64,000 nucleotides of DNA from positions 1-64,000 of the forward strand of contig NZ_JAAMFN010000002.1 of NCBI RefSeq assembly GCF_013376095.1, written 5' to 3'. This stretch comes from Arthrobacter sp. SDTb3-6. Its GTDB lineage: Bacteria > Actinomycetota > Actinomycetes > Actinomycetales > Micrococcaceae. The notes beneath the pieces were generated by a model. It was not told the origin of the DNA. It saw only the letters and a list, made by a program, of their open reading frames with translations, and made no database searches. This document shows positions 16,825 through 24,784 of the stretch, in pieces (position 1 is the first letter of the stretch; every line of letters begins with the position of its first letter). Position numbers and translations under genes: made by a program.

Positions 16825-18011
16825 GAGGGGTCGGCCAAAAGTGGGGCGAAGGCAAGTTCGGCCGCACCCACCATCATGAGGTCGGCCCCGAGGGCCGCCG
16901 GGCGGATGGCCACCTGCGCGGCGGGCTCCTCCAGTGCCTGCGCGGCAACGCCCGCCGCCAGTTCGCCCGGCGCCGCTGCATCAAGCGCGGCGAGGAACCC
17001 GTCAAGGACAATGGCCTCCGGATTGAAAACATTGACCACGGTGCGCAGGGCAATCGCCAGAAAGCCGAGCTGCCTGCGCACTTCGGCGGCAACCAGGGGG
17101 TCCGTGCTGGCGCCCAGGGCGCGGGCCAGCTCGCCTGGCTCACCGGCGTCGAGCCCCAAGAGGTCCAGCAGCGGCGCGCGGCGCACCTCGGTCTGCAGGC
17201 ACCCGAGGGCGCCGCAGTGGCACCTGGCCCCGTTGCTGCGCACCAGGGTGTGGCCAAACTCCCCCGCGAATCCGGACGCGCCGGCCAGCAGCCGGCCTTC
17301 GCTGATGATGCCGCCGCCAATGCCGCTGGCCCCGCCATTGAGGTAGACCGCGTTCCGGGACCCGGCCGCGGCACCGAAGACCAGTTCCGCTTCGGCGGCC
17401 AGTGAAGCGTCGTTCGAAACGGCAGTGGGGTAGCCGCACGCGTCCGCGAGCAGTTCCGCCACGGGCTCGCCGTGCCAGCCCAGGTGGGGTGCGTGGCGGA
17501 CCATGCCGTCGGCCGCGGTGACAAGGCCCGGGACGGCGACGCCGATCCCCACCACCCTGTAATCGGAGTCAAGCTCCCCGCGCATGCCCGCAATGACGGC
17601 CGCGGCAATGTTGACGGCCTCGGCGGCGGTGGGAATGCGTCCGGTGTTGTAGCGGATCTTCTTGATGACCCGTCCGCCCAGGCCCACCAGGCCGATCGTG
17701 ACGGCGTCAACCTCCGGGTTCACCGCCAGCGCGGCCACGCCGGGGTTGGGCCGGACCTCGGGGCTGGGCCGGCCCACCTGCGTCCCGCCCGCCGGCGCGG
17801 ACTCGAACACCAGCCCGTCGGCCACCAGCTGGCCTATCAGCACACCCACGGTGGAGCGGTTCAGCCCCGTCAGCCTGGTCAGCTGCGCGCGGCTGAGCAT
17901 GCCGTGCTGGTGCACCAGCGTCAGCAGCCGCGACAGGCTGGTGGTCCGTTGATCCCCGGCGGGCGCGGCGATGCCCTCGGGCTCAATTGTCATGCCCCTA
18001 TTTTGTCGCAT
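16815..18011 (-). CDS. ROK-family transcriptional regulator (XylR/NagC type)
   Basis: About 398 residues from ATG 18011; an ATG at 17993 is an alternative and neither has a strong ribosome site. The winged helix-turn-helix is near residues 28-60 (LSRAQLTRLTGLNRSTVGVL). A ROK sugar-kinase-like domain follows, with a zinc-binding CHCGALGC motif and the glycine-rich GGASGIGGGIISEGRL. It lies 9 bp after the alditol oxidase gene, so the two form one operon divergent from xylA-xylB. The likely job is repression of both arms until xylose or another pentose is present. Assignment as a xylose-responsive regulator is from position only. Confidence 0.87.
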   Translation of the reverse strand: MRQNRGMTIEPEGIAAPAGDQRTTSLSRLLTLVHQHGMLSRAQLTRLTGLNRSTVGVLIGQLVADGLVFESAPAGGTQVGRPSPEVRPNPGVAALAVNPEVDAVTIGLVGLGGRVIKKIRYNTGRIPTAAEAVNIAAAVIAGMRGELDSDYRVVGIGVAVPGLVTAADGMVRHAPHLGWHGEPVAELLADACGYPTAVSNDASLAAEAELVFGAAAGSRNAVYLNGGASGIGGGIISEGRLLAGASGFAGEFGHTLVRSNGARCHCGALGCLQTEVRRAPLLDLLGLDAGEPGELARALGASTDPLVAAEVRRQLGFLAIALRTVVNVFNPEAIVLDGFLAALDAAAPGELAAGVAAQALEEPAAQVAIRPAALGADLMMVGAAELAFAPLLADPSAA

Positions 18012-18020
18012 GATCCGAGC

Positions 18021-19295
18021 TCACCCGGCAAAGACCGCCCGGTCCAGGAAACCGTTACGGAATTTCCCGGTCGGGTCCAGCCGTGCAGCGAGCACCTGAA
18101 AGTCTCCAAAACGGGGGTAGAGCGGTGCCAGCTCGGCAGCACGGGCATTGAAGGCCTTCCCCCAGTGCGGCCGGGCGGCAAACGGCGCCAGCGTTTCCTC
18201 CACCACGGCAACGGCCTTGTCCACGGCGGACTGGTCCTTGACCCATGTGAAGTGCAGGGCCACACTGTCGCGTTGGTAGGAGGCGCTCAGCCAGAGGTCG
18301 TCGGCGGCAACGGAGCGGATCTCCGTCACCTGGAGCACGGGGGAAATCTCCCCGGCCCGGGCGCGCAGGGCGTTGATGGCCGCCGCGGCGTCTTCCCGGG
18401 CCACCAGCCACTCGGACTGGATCTCGGCGCCGCTGCTGGGCAGGTAGTCCGCGCGAAAATGGGCCAGGCGGTCTTGCCACGGTCCGGCGGCCCCCAGCTG
18501 GGCGGTGCAGTTCACGGCCGCCATGCCGGGGACCGGATGGATGTTCGCCGTGGCTGCCTTGCCGCCGAGGAGCTGCGCGGGGAACTCCGTGGTGCGCCCG
18601 TCCCCCAGCCGCTGCTTGAACCACAGCTGGCCGACCTTCTCGCCGTGCCAGTCCGTGAACAGGCTCACCGAGTATGCCCGGCCGGTGACGGCGTCGTAGT
18701 CGGCAAGCACCTGGTCCCAGGCCACGTCAAGGTATACGTGTTGGGCAACCTCGAACGCCGGCTCGATCCCCACGGTCACTTCCGTGACAATGCCCAGCGC
18801 CCCGAGACCCACCACGTACCCGGCAAAGTCCGCCGTTTCCAGGCGGCCCACCGTGCGGACGTCCCCTGCGGCGTCGATGAAGCGAAGGCCGGCGACGGCG
18901 GACGCCAGGTTTCCGTTGCCGTCACCGGAGCCGTGGGTTCCCGTGGCGATGGCGCCGGCGACTGAAATGTGGGGCAGCGAGGCGAGGTTGTGGAGTGCAA
19001 AGCCGTGCCTGGCCAGTTCACTGGCCAGGATGCCGTACCGTGTCCCGCCGCTGACGGTTGCGGTCATCGCTGCAGCGTCGATGGTGATGTTGGGTGCCAG
19101 AGCGTCCAGGCACACCAGCTCCTCCGCATCGGCAAGGGCATTGAAGGAGTGGCGGGTTCCCAATGCACGCACGGACCCGGCCCCGGCCACCAGCGTCCGT
19201 AATTCGTCCTCACAACGCGGATGGTGCACCGCGGCGGCCCCGTACCGGTAGTTTCCCGCCCAATTCATTTCGGTGCTCTTCTGTCCCACGGGCAT
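18021..19295 (-). CDS. aldO: Alditol (xylitol) oxidase, covalent-FAD oxidase
   Basis: 424 residues from ATG 19295, chosen for AAAGGAAA six bases upstream; frames to 19391 lack one. The protein follows Streptomyces alditol oxidase closely over its length (about 418 aa). It has the FAD-attachment histidine in RALGTRHSFN (His49), the PCMH motif SVAGAIATGTHGSG, AYSVSLFTDWHGEKVGQLW, the catalytic Glu and Arg in VTEIRSVAADDLW, and the Lys in RPHWGKAFNA. The family oxidises the C1 hydroxyl of xylitol, sorbitol and other polyols with O2, giving the aldose and H2O2. Next to xylose isomerase and xylulokinase this makes a short oxygen-dependent xylitol route. First gene of an operon with the ROK regulator. 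Confidence 0.9.
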   Translation of the reverse strand: MPVGQKSTEMNWAGNYRYGAAAVHHPRCEDELRTLVAGAGSVRALGTRHSFNALADAEELVCLDALAPNITIDAAAMTATVSGGTRYGILASELARHGFALHNLASLPHISVAGAIATGTHGSGDGNGNLASAVAGLRFIDAAGDVRTVGRLETADFAGYVVGLGALGIVTEVTVGIEPAFEVAQHVYLDVAWDQVLADYDAVTGRAYSVSLFTDWHGEKVGQLWFKQRLGDGRTTEFPAQLLGGKAATANIHPVPGMAAVNCTAQLGAAGPWQDRLAHFRADYLPSSGAEIQSEWLVAREDAAAAINALRARAGEISPVLQVTEIRSVAADDLWLSASYQRDSVALHFTWVKDQSAVDKAVAVVEETLAPFAARPHWGKAFNARAAELAPLYPRFGDFQVLAARLDPTGKFRNGFLDRAVFAG

Positions 19296-19409
19296 GTCAG
19301 TTTCCTTTGAAGTCTCATCATTTGCTGTTGAAGACAACATAACAGCCGCTAGGTATAAAAACCAGGGATCATTGGTCGCGCATCTCCACATTTCGCAAAC
19401 AAAAAATGG

Positions 19410-19437
19410 TTGACAAGGTCAAAGAATGACATAAGTA
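19410..19437 (+). promoter_or_regulatory. Probable xylA promoter
   Basis: TTGACA at 19410-19415 and TAAGTA at 19432-19437 with a 16-bp spacer, 51 bp before the xylA start, in an AT-rich stretch that stands out from the surrounding GC-rich DNA. Confidence 0.5.
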
Positions 19438-19453
19438 TGGTTACACAACTTAT
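19431..19453. promoter_or_regulatory. Inverted repeat overlapping the xylA -10, possible ROK operator
   Basis: ATAAGT (19431-19436) and ACTTAT (19448-19453) form 6-bp arms separated by 11 bp, covering the -10 and likely start of transcription. The arms are short; the assignment to the ROK regulator is an inference from position. Confidence 0.35.
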
Positions 19454-19487
19454 TATTTCGTGAACCCCACCACACCTGGAGGCAACC

Positions 19488-20678
19488 ATGGCCCTTGAAC
19501 CGACACGCGACGACAAATTTTCCTTCGGCCTGTGGACCGTGGGCTGGGAGGCCCAGGACCAGTTCGGTTCTGCAACACGGCCCCGGCTGGACACCGTGGA
19601 GGCTGTCAACCGGCTCAACGACCTGGGGGCCTACGGCCTGACATTCCACGACAACGACCTGTTCCCGTTTGACGCCACCGCCGCCGAACGCCGGCACGAG
19701 ATCGACCGCCTCAAGAATGCACTGGATTCCACCGGCATGATCGTGCCGATGGTGACCACCAACCTCTTCAGCCACCCGGTTTTCAAGGACGGCGGCTTCA
19801 CCTCGAATGACCGCGGCGTGCGCCGCTTTGCCCTGCGCAAGGTGATGGACAACCTGGACCTTGCCGCCGAACTCGGTGCGGGCACCTTCGTCATGTGGGG
19901 CGGGCGCGAAGGCAGCGAATACGATGCAGCCAAGGACATCCGCGGCGCCCTGGAACGCTACCGCGAGGCCGTGAACCTGCTCGGCGACTACGTCACCGAC
20001 AAGGGCTACAACATCCGCTTCGCCATCGAGCCCAAGCCGAACGAACCCCGCGGCGACATCCTCCTGCCCACGCTCGGCCATGCCCTGGCCTTCATTGAGA
20101 CGCTCGAGCGCCCTGAACTTGTGGGCATCAACCCCGAGACCGGCCACGAGCAGATGGCCGGACTGAACTTCACCCACGGAATTGCCCAGGCCCTGTACCA
20201 GGGCAAGCTGTTCCACATTGACCTGAACGGCCAGCGCAGCATCAAGTTCGACCAGGACCTGGTGTTCGGCCACGGCGACCTGCAAAACGCCTTTTCCCTC
20301 GTGGACCTGTTGGAAAACGGGGGCCCCGGCGGCGGACCTTCCTACACCGGCCCGCGCCACTTCGACTACAAGCCGTCCCGCACCGAAGACATCAACGGCG
20401 TCTGGGACTCGGCTGCCGCCAACATGCGCACCTACCTGCTGCTCAAGGAGCGCGCCGCCGCCTTCCGCGCCGACCCCGAGGTCCAGGCCGCCCTGGCCGC
20501 ATCCCGCGTGGCTGAAATCAATGAACCCACCCTGGAACCGGGCGAAACGTGGGAGGCCCTGCGTGGGGACAGGTCCGCTTATGAGGACTTTGATGCCGAT
20601 GCCTACTTTGGCGGCAAGGGCTTCGGCTTCGTCAAGCTCCAGCAGCTGTTCATCGAGCACCTGCTCGGGGCACGGTAG
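19488..20678 (+). CDS. xylA: Xylose isomerase
   Basis: 396 residues, class I (actinobacterial) xylose isomerase, converting D-xylose to D-xylulose with two divalent metals. Numbering matches the well-studied Arthrobacter/Streptomyces enzymes: Trp16 in GLWTVGW, His54 and Asp57 in TFHDNDLF. Further ligands are Glu and Lys in [12 protein letters not shown], Glu and His in [11 protein letters not shown], and the aspartates of [15 protein letters not shown]. Clear GGAGG ribosome site. xylB follows 2 bases after its stop, so the two are co-translated. Also isomerises glucose to fructose in vitro in this family. Confidence 0.96.
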   Translation: MALEPTRDDKFSFGLWTVGWEAQDQFGSATRPRLDTVEAVNRLNDLGAYGLTFHDNDLFPFDATAAERRHEIDRLKNALDSTGMIVPMVTTNLFSHPVFKDGGFTSNDRGVRRFALRKVMDNLDLAAELGAGTFVMWGGREGSEYDAAKDIRGALERYREAVNLLGDYVTDKGYNIRFAIEPKPNEPRGDILLPTLGHALAFIETLERPELVGINPETGHEQMAGLNFTHGIAQALYQGKLFHIDLNGQRSIKFDQDLVFGHGDLQNAFSLVDLLENGGPGGGPSYTGPRHFDYKPSRTEDINGVWDSAAANMRTYLLLKERAAAFRADPEVQAALAASRVAEINEPTLEPGETWEALRGDRSAYEDFDADAYFGGKGFGFVKLQQLFIEHLLGAR

Positions 20679-20680
20679 CC

Positions 20681-22165
20681 ATGGCGCTCGTTGCCGGGGT
20701 CGACTCCTCGACCCAAAGCTGCAAGGTCCTCATCGTCGACTCCGGCACCGGACGCACCATCCGTACAGGCCGCGCGCCCCATCCGCACGGAACGGAAGTC
20801 CATCCGTCCTTCTGGTGGGATGCCTTGCTTTCCGCCATCTCCGACGCCGGCGGGCTGGCTGATGTTTCCGCCATCTCCATCGCGGGGCAGCAGCACGGCA
20901 TGGTCCTGCTGGATGCCGACGGCGTTGTCATCCGCGACGCACTGCTGTGGAACGACACCCGCTCCGCCGGGTCGGCCGACGCACTCGTGGCCGAACTGGG
21001 CGCGGCCGGGCTGGCCGACCGCAGCGGCTCCGTGCCCGTGGCGTCGTTCACCATCACCAAGCTCCGGTGGGTCCGGGACAATGAACCCGCCAACGCCGCG
21101 CGGGTGGCCGCCGTGGCCCTCCCCCACGACTGGTTGTCATGGCGGCTGCGTGGATATGGACCTACCGGGGGAAGCCCGCTCGGCCCTGATTTGGAACAGC
21201 TGGCCACTGACCGCTCTGATGCCAGCGGCACCGGTTACTGGTCGCCGCGCGGGGAAGCATACGACCTGGACTTGTTTGCAGCCGCCTTCGGCCGGCAGGC
21301 CCGCGAAGCCGGCTCGCCCGGTCTTGGCGCCGGGGCCGGCGGCCCGGCCGGCAGGCACGTGGTCCTGCCCAGGGTGGCAGCGCCGTCGGACATCATTGGC
21401 ACTGTCCACGCAGGCCAGGCGGGTGGCCGGAAAGTGGTCGTTGGCGCCGGTGCCGGCGACAATGCAGCCGGTGCACTGGGACTCGGCGCCACGGACGGGG
21501 ACATGGTCATTTCCCTGGGCACCAGCGGGACCGTGTTTGCCTCAACTCCGGCAGCCGCCAACGATCCTTCGGGGACGGTGGCCGGCTTCGCCGACGCCGG
21601 CGGCCGGTTCCTGCCCATCGCCGTGACCCTGAATGCAGCCCGTGTCCTCAGCTCCGTGGCCGGCCTGCTGGGCACCACCCTGGACGGGTTGGCGGAGCTT
21701 GCCCTGGCCGCTCAGCCCGGCAGCGGCGGCGTCGTGCTGGTGCCGTATTTTGAGGGCGAGCGCACGCCGAACCTGCCCCTTGCCACGGCGAGCTTCCACG
21801 GACTGTCCATTGCCTCGACCACGCGGGAAAACATTGCCCGTGCCGCCATCGAGGGGATGCTGTGCGGGCTGGCGGACGGGCTCGACGCCGTTGCCGGGAC
21901 CGGCGCGGCGGTGCAACGGCTGCTGCTCATTGGTGGTGCGGCACAAAGCGCGGCGGTGCAGGCGGTGGCGGGGCAGGTTTTCAGCACCCCTGTCACGGTG
22001 CCGGAACCCGGCGAATACGTGGCGCGCGGGGCGGCCGTCCAGGCGGCCTGGGCGTTGTCCGGAACGCGTCCCGGGTGGGATCTTGGAACGTTTGCGGCGC
22101 CCGTTACGGACCACAGGCCGGAGATTCGCGAGCAGTACGGCCGCGTTGCGGTTCGGTGCCGTTGA
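20681..22165 (+). CDS. xylB: Xylulokinase
   Basis: 494 residues, FGGY-family kinase phosphorylating D-xylulose to xylulose 5-phosphate for the pentose phosphate pathway. The N-terminal phosphate-binding motif is [17 protein letters not shown], the xylulokinase-type substrate motif is [11 protein letters not shown] with WNDTRS, and the second domain has [15 protein letters not shown] and [11 protein letters not shown]. It starts immediately after xylA. No pentose transporter is linked, so uptake is encoded elsewhere or xylose arises inside the cell from xylitol through the oxidase encoded across the divergent promoter region. Confidence 0.94.
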   Translation: MALVAGVDSSTQSCKVLIVDSGTGRTIRTGRAPHPHGTEVHPSFWWDALLSAISDAGGLADVSAISIAGQQHGMVLLDADGVVIRDALLWNDTRSAGSADALVAELGAAGLADRSGSVPVASFTITKLRWVRDNEPANAARVAAVALPHDWLSWRLRGYGPTGGSPLGPDLEQLATDRSDASGTGYWSPRGEAYDLDLFAAAFGRQAREAGSPGLGAGAGGPAGRHVVLPRVAAPSDIIGTVHAGQAGGRKVVVGAGAGDNAAGALGLGATDGDMVISLGTSGTVFASTPAAANDPSGTVAGFADAGGRFLPIAVTLNAARVLSSVAGLLGTTLDGLAELALAAQPGSGGVVLVPYFEGERTPNLPLATASFHGLSIASTTRENIARAAIEGMLCGLADGLDAVAGTGAAVQRLLLIGGAAQSAAVQAVAGQVFSTPVTVPEPGEYVARGAAVQAAWALSGTRPGWDLGTFAAPVTDHRPEIREQYGRVAVRCR

Positions 22166-22216
22166 CGCTGCAGCCTGCCGGGCACTCACGGCCGAAGCGG
22201 CCCTTCGGGAGGGGCC

Positions 22217-22735
22217 CTACGCCCCGTCCTTCTTGAGCATCTGCTCCACCGCTTCACACGCGCCGAGTCCGTGGGCCGGGGTTTCGGGCGCCTGGCAGGC
22301 CACGCGCCGCAGCAGGGTGCGGAACAGCTTGCGCTCGTCATCCTCCAGCGCCGCCAGGACCACGTCCTCTACCTGTCCCATGCTGCGCTGCAGTTCGGCA
22401 AGCACTTCCGCGCCCCGGGCGGTGGCCACCACGAGGCGGGCGCGGCGGTCGGCGGGGTTGAGCCGGCGCTCCACCAGCCCGGCCTTCACGAAGTCGTCAA
22501 TCAGGTAGGTCATGACGGTGCGGTCGATCCCCAGGTGTTGGGCCAACGCCAGCTGGTTGGGCAGTTCGCCGCCCACCACGGCTACCAGGACCTGGTAGCC
22601 GCGGGCACCGTGCGGGAATCCGCCCATGACGGCGGCGGAGGAATTTTGGTAGTTGCGCACCAGCACGCCCAGCGTCCAGCCAAAGTCCTCCCGGGCACCT
22701 GGCGTCACTTCATGAAGGGCGGAACTGTTACTCAT
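22217..22735 (-). CDS. MarR-family transcriptional regulator
   Basis: About 172 residues. The MarR winged helix is seen in GARGYQVLVAVVGGELPNQLALAQHLGIDRTVMTYLIDDF (helix and recognition helix) and the wing in GLVERRLNPADRRARLVVAT. The start at 22735 is preferred (GGGTGG upstream) over ATGs at 22744/22747. It is divergent from an NAD(P)-binding reductase gene, with a promoter and a near-palindrome in the 88-bp gap. That arrangement is typical of MarR proteins sensing oxidants, quinones or phenolics and controlling a neighbouring detoxification gene. Confidence 0.88.
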   Translation of the reverse strand: MSNSSALHEVTPGAREDFGWTLGVLVRNYQNSSAAVMGGFPHGARGYQVLVAVVGGELPNQLALAQHLGIDRTVMTYLIDDFVKAGLVERRLNPADRRARLVVATARGAEVLAELQRSMGQVEDVVLAALEDDERKLFRTLLRRVACQAPETPAHGLGACEAVEQMLKKDGA

Positions 22736-22762
22736 ACCACCCATCATAAGGCACTACTGCGC

Positions 22763-22791
22763 TTTACAAAAGATCATATTAGAGTAAGATC
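22763..22791 (+). promoter_or_regulatory. Promoter with overlapping MarR-type near-palindrome
   Basis: TTTACA (22763-22768) and TAAGAT (22785-22790), 16-bp spacer, 33 bp before the reductase start. An imperfect palindrome bounded by GATC on both ends (22772-22791, 7 of 10 positions paired per half) covers the spacer and -10, the expected place for a MarR operator. Confidence 0.45.
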
Positions 22792-22823
22792 GTCTGTATT
22801 ACAACGTATATGGACGGAGCACA

Positions 22824-23495
22824 ATGACCACCCAGCCACAGACCATCGGCATCCTCGGCGCCGGAAAGGTGGGCACCGGCGTCGCACGCCAGGCCCTGCT
22901 GGCCGGCTACCAGGTGTTGATCGCAGGCTCCGGCGACCCCAAGGAAATAGAACTGATCATCTCGGTCATGGCCCCCGGCGCCGTCGCAGTCTCCGCCGCC
23001 CAACTCATGGAACAGGCCGATCTCGTGGTGCTCTCCGTGCCGCTGCACAAGTTCCGCACCCTGGATCCGGCAGGGCTGGCCGGCAAGCATGTCATCGACA
23101 CCATGAACTACTGGCGCGACACGAACGGTGACATGCCGGAGCTGGCGAATGCGCCGTCGAGCTCGGAAATGGTGCTCTCCCACCTCCCCGCAGCCCGCCT
23201 GGCCAAGGCCCTGAACCACATCGGCTACCACGAGCTGGAGCTGGATGCCCGCCCGGCCGGTGCACCCGACCGGCGCGCGCTGGCCGTCGCCACGGATGAC
23301 GACGGCACCCGGGCCCTGGTGCTCGACTTCATCGAGCGGCTGGGCTTTGACGCCGTGGACGCCGGCCCGCTGGCCAACGGCACCGCATTGGAAACCGACA
23401 CCCCGATCTTCACCGGCTCCTATGACCGGGCCGGCCTGGAAGCCCAGTTGGCCGCGCACCTGGCGGGCGCCCCGGAGTTCGCCCCGGTGGGCTGA
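22824..23495 (+). CDS. NADPH-dependent F420 reductase-like dinucleotide-binding protein
   Basis: 223 residues with an N-terminal Rossmann motif (TIGILGAGKVGTGVARQ), a second-strand motif (VLIAGSGDP), then ADLVVLSVPLHKF and VIDTMNYWRDTNG, the layout of the NADP oxidoreductase, coenzyme F420-dependent family (F420H2:NADP oxidoreductase-like). It would move hydride between NADPH and F420 or a related carrier in the cytoplasm; the true substrate may differ, since many family members are uncharacterised. It is divergent from and probably controlled by the MarR regulator. It ends 5 bp from the convergent OsmC gene. Confidence 0.8.
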   Translation: MTTQPQTIGILGAGKVGTGVARQALLAGYQVLIAGSGDPKEIELIISVMAPGAVAVSAAQLMEQADLVVLSVPLHKFRTLDPAGLAGKHVIDTMNYWRDTNGDMPELANAPSSSEMVLSHLPAARLAKALNHIGYHELELDARPAGAPDRRALAVATDDDGTRALVLDFIERLGFDAVDAGPLANGTALETDTPIFTGSYDRAGLEAQLAAHLAGAPEFAPVG

Positions 23496-23500
23496 GGACC

Positions 23501-24043
23501 CTAGACCTTCGCCACCACGGCACTGACGGGCGTTTGGTTCGCGAACAGGTCCAGGACCGGGCAGCGGTCCGCGACCACGCGGGCCAGCTCCTCGTAGCGT
23601 TCCTGCGTTTCAGGGCCGGAGATATTCACCTTGAGGCGGATGGCGGTGAATCCGGGACGCACGGATTCGTCAATGCCGAACAGTCCGCGGACGTCCAGGT
23701 CACCCTCGGCGTCGATCGTGAGTTCGTCAATCGCCAGGCCCAGCTGGTGGGCGTACAGCCTGTACACCACCACCTGGCAGGAAATGAGCGCGCCCAGCGC
23801 GTACTCCACGGGGCTGGCGGCTGCATCGTCCCCGGCCAGGCCGGCCGGTTCGTCGACGGTGAACTGGTGATTTCCGGCGCTGATCCGGGTGGCCACCGAA
23901 CCCACTGCCACGCCCGCCGCCTTGTAGGTCAGCTTGGCATTACCGGCATCCTTCGCGATCCGCCCGGTCCAAAATTCACCGGCTTCGGAAAGCCTGCCGG
24001 CGCGGATCGAGTCAAGGTCGGTTGCGATGGTGGTTTCCGGCAT
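23501..24043 (-). CDS. OsmC/Ohr-family protein (first of two)
   Basis: 180 residues from ATG 24043 after AAGGGAAC. It has the OsmC fold pattern: SPVEYALGALISCQVVVY with the second redox cysteine, and VVADRCPVLDLFANQTPV with a cysteine near the C-terminal helix. The peroxidatic pair is therefore present only in part, since the first motif has Ala-Leu where Ohr has Cys-rich sequence. Family members reduce organic hydroperoxides or act as envelope stress proteins. It converges with the F420-type reductase gene. Upstream lies the gene-free palindrome-repeat region. Confidence 0.8.
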   Translation of the reverse strand: MPETTIATDLDSIRAGRLSEAGEFWTGRIAKDAGNAKLTYKAAGVAVGSVATRISAGNHQFTVDEPAGLAGDDAAASPVEYALGALISCQVVVYRLYAHQLGLAIDELTIDAEGDLDVRGLFGIDESVRPGFTAIRLKVNISGPETQERYEELARVVADRCPVLDLFANQTPVSAVVAKV

Positions 24044-24241
24044 GGAGTTCCCTTCGGAATGGCGGCGCGGCGCGCGTCGTGGACAGTGGCGCCCGGCCGT
24101 TCCCGCATGGCCGGGCCTTGTTGGGCTCAAGTCTGGCTGCCGCCTCCCGGCCGCCCCAAGGCTTTTGTCATCTCCCGCAACAATGACCGGGCGGGCCGGC
24201 GGCAGCGCCCGGTCCCGCACGCCGTTGCGGGCGCCCGTTCC

Positions 24242-24437
24242 TTATGCGCCGAATTCGCCTGCCGGTTTTGCGCATATGGCCATTCGGCTTCGCTTATGCG
24301 CCGAACCCGGACCGGGTTTGGCGCAGCTTGTCCACTGGCGCCAAACCCGCGGCCGGTTGTGCGCATAACAAAAGCGGCCCCAGCTTATGCGCCAAACCCG
24401 CCGCGGGTCTGGCGCATAATTGTTGCCGATGCCGGCG
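24242..24437. repeat. Palindrome cluster, copy 1 (four units)
   Basis: Four imperfect palindromes at 24242-24276, 24294-24325, 24336-24368 and 24385-24419, each about 32-35 bp. They share the arms TTATGCGCC(A/G)AA..CCG and their complement ending GGCGCATAA. The last is the best: 16-bp arms with one mismatch. Block and flanks recur 287 bp downstream. Confidence 0.85.
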
Positions 24438-24528
24438 CAGGGCCGGGCCGTGCGCACGGTTGCCGGCGCTGCGGCCGCCCAAGAAAAGCAGCGCCGAGGT
24501 GGCCGTACGAACCGCCCGCGCCCGTCCC

Positions 24529-24724
24529 TTATGCGCCGAATTCGCCTGCCGGTTTTGCGCATATGGCCATCCGGCTTCCCTTATGCGCCGAACCCGGACC
24601 GGGTTTGGCGCAGCTTGTCCACTGGCGCCAAACCCGCGGCCGGTTGTGCGCATAACAAAAGCGGCCCCGGCTTATTCGCCAAACCCGCCGCGGGTCTTGC
24701 GCATAATTGTTGCCGACGCTGGCA
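24529..24724. repeat. Palindrome cluster, copy 2 (four units)
   Basis: Second copy of the block at exactly +287 bp: units at 24529-24563, 24581-24612, 24623-24655 and 24672-24706. It is nearly identical to copy 1, with scattered single changes such as TTATTCGCC for TTATGCGCC in unit four. Similarity fades after about 24720. Confidence 0.85.
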
Positions 24725-24784
24725 CATGGCCGGCCCCGGCCGTACGCGGAAATCATCGCACCCCATTCAAAATAGGATTGACCC

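Larger units (their letters stand above)
24044..24784. other. 741-bp gene-free region carrying palindromic repeats
   Basis: No real coding frame is visible here. All frames reported as open (such as MRRIRLPVL..., MRTTGRGFGA...) are translations of the repeat blocks and occur twice in parallel. The stretch holds two blocks of four palindromes (24242-24419 and 24529-24706) and a GC-rich link. Its right end leads to the ribosome site of the ABC-F gene (AGGATTG before ATG 24785). Confidence 0.7.

Noticed and set aside
22166-22216. Hairpin between xylB and the MarR gene
   Set aside because: Only a 5-bp GGCCC/GGGCC stem could be found; too weak to call a terminator.
24672-24706. Compensatory base changes in palindrome unit four of copy 2
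   Set aside because: The two G-to-T changes (left arm position 5, right arm position 9 from the end) do not pair with each other, so they are not compensatory.
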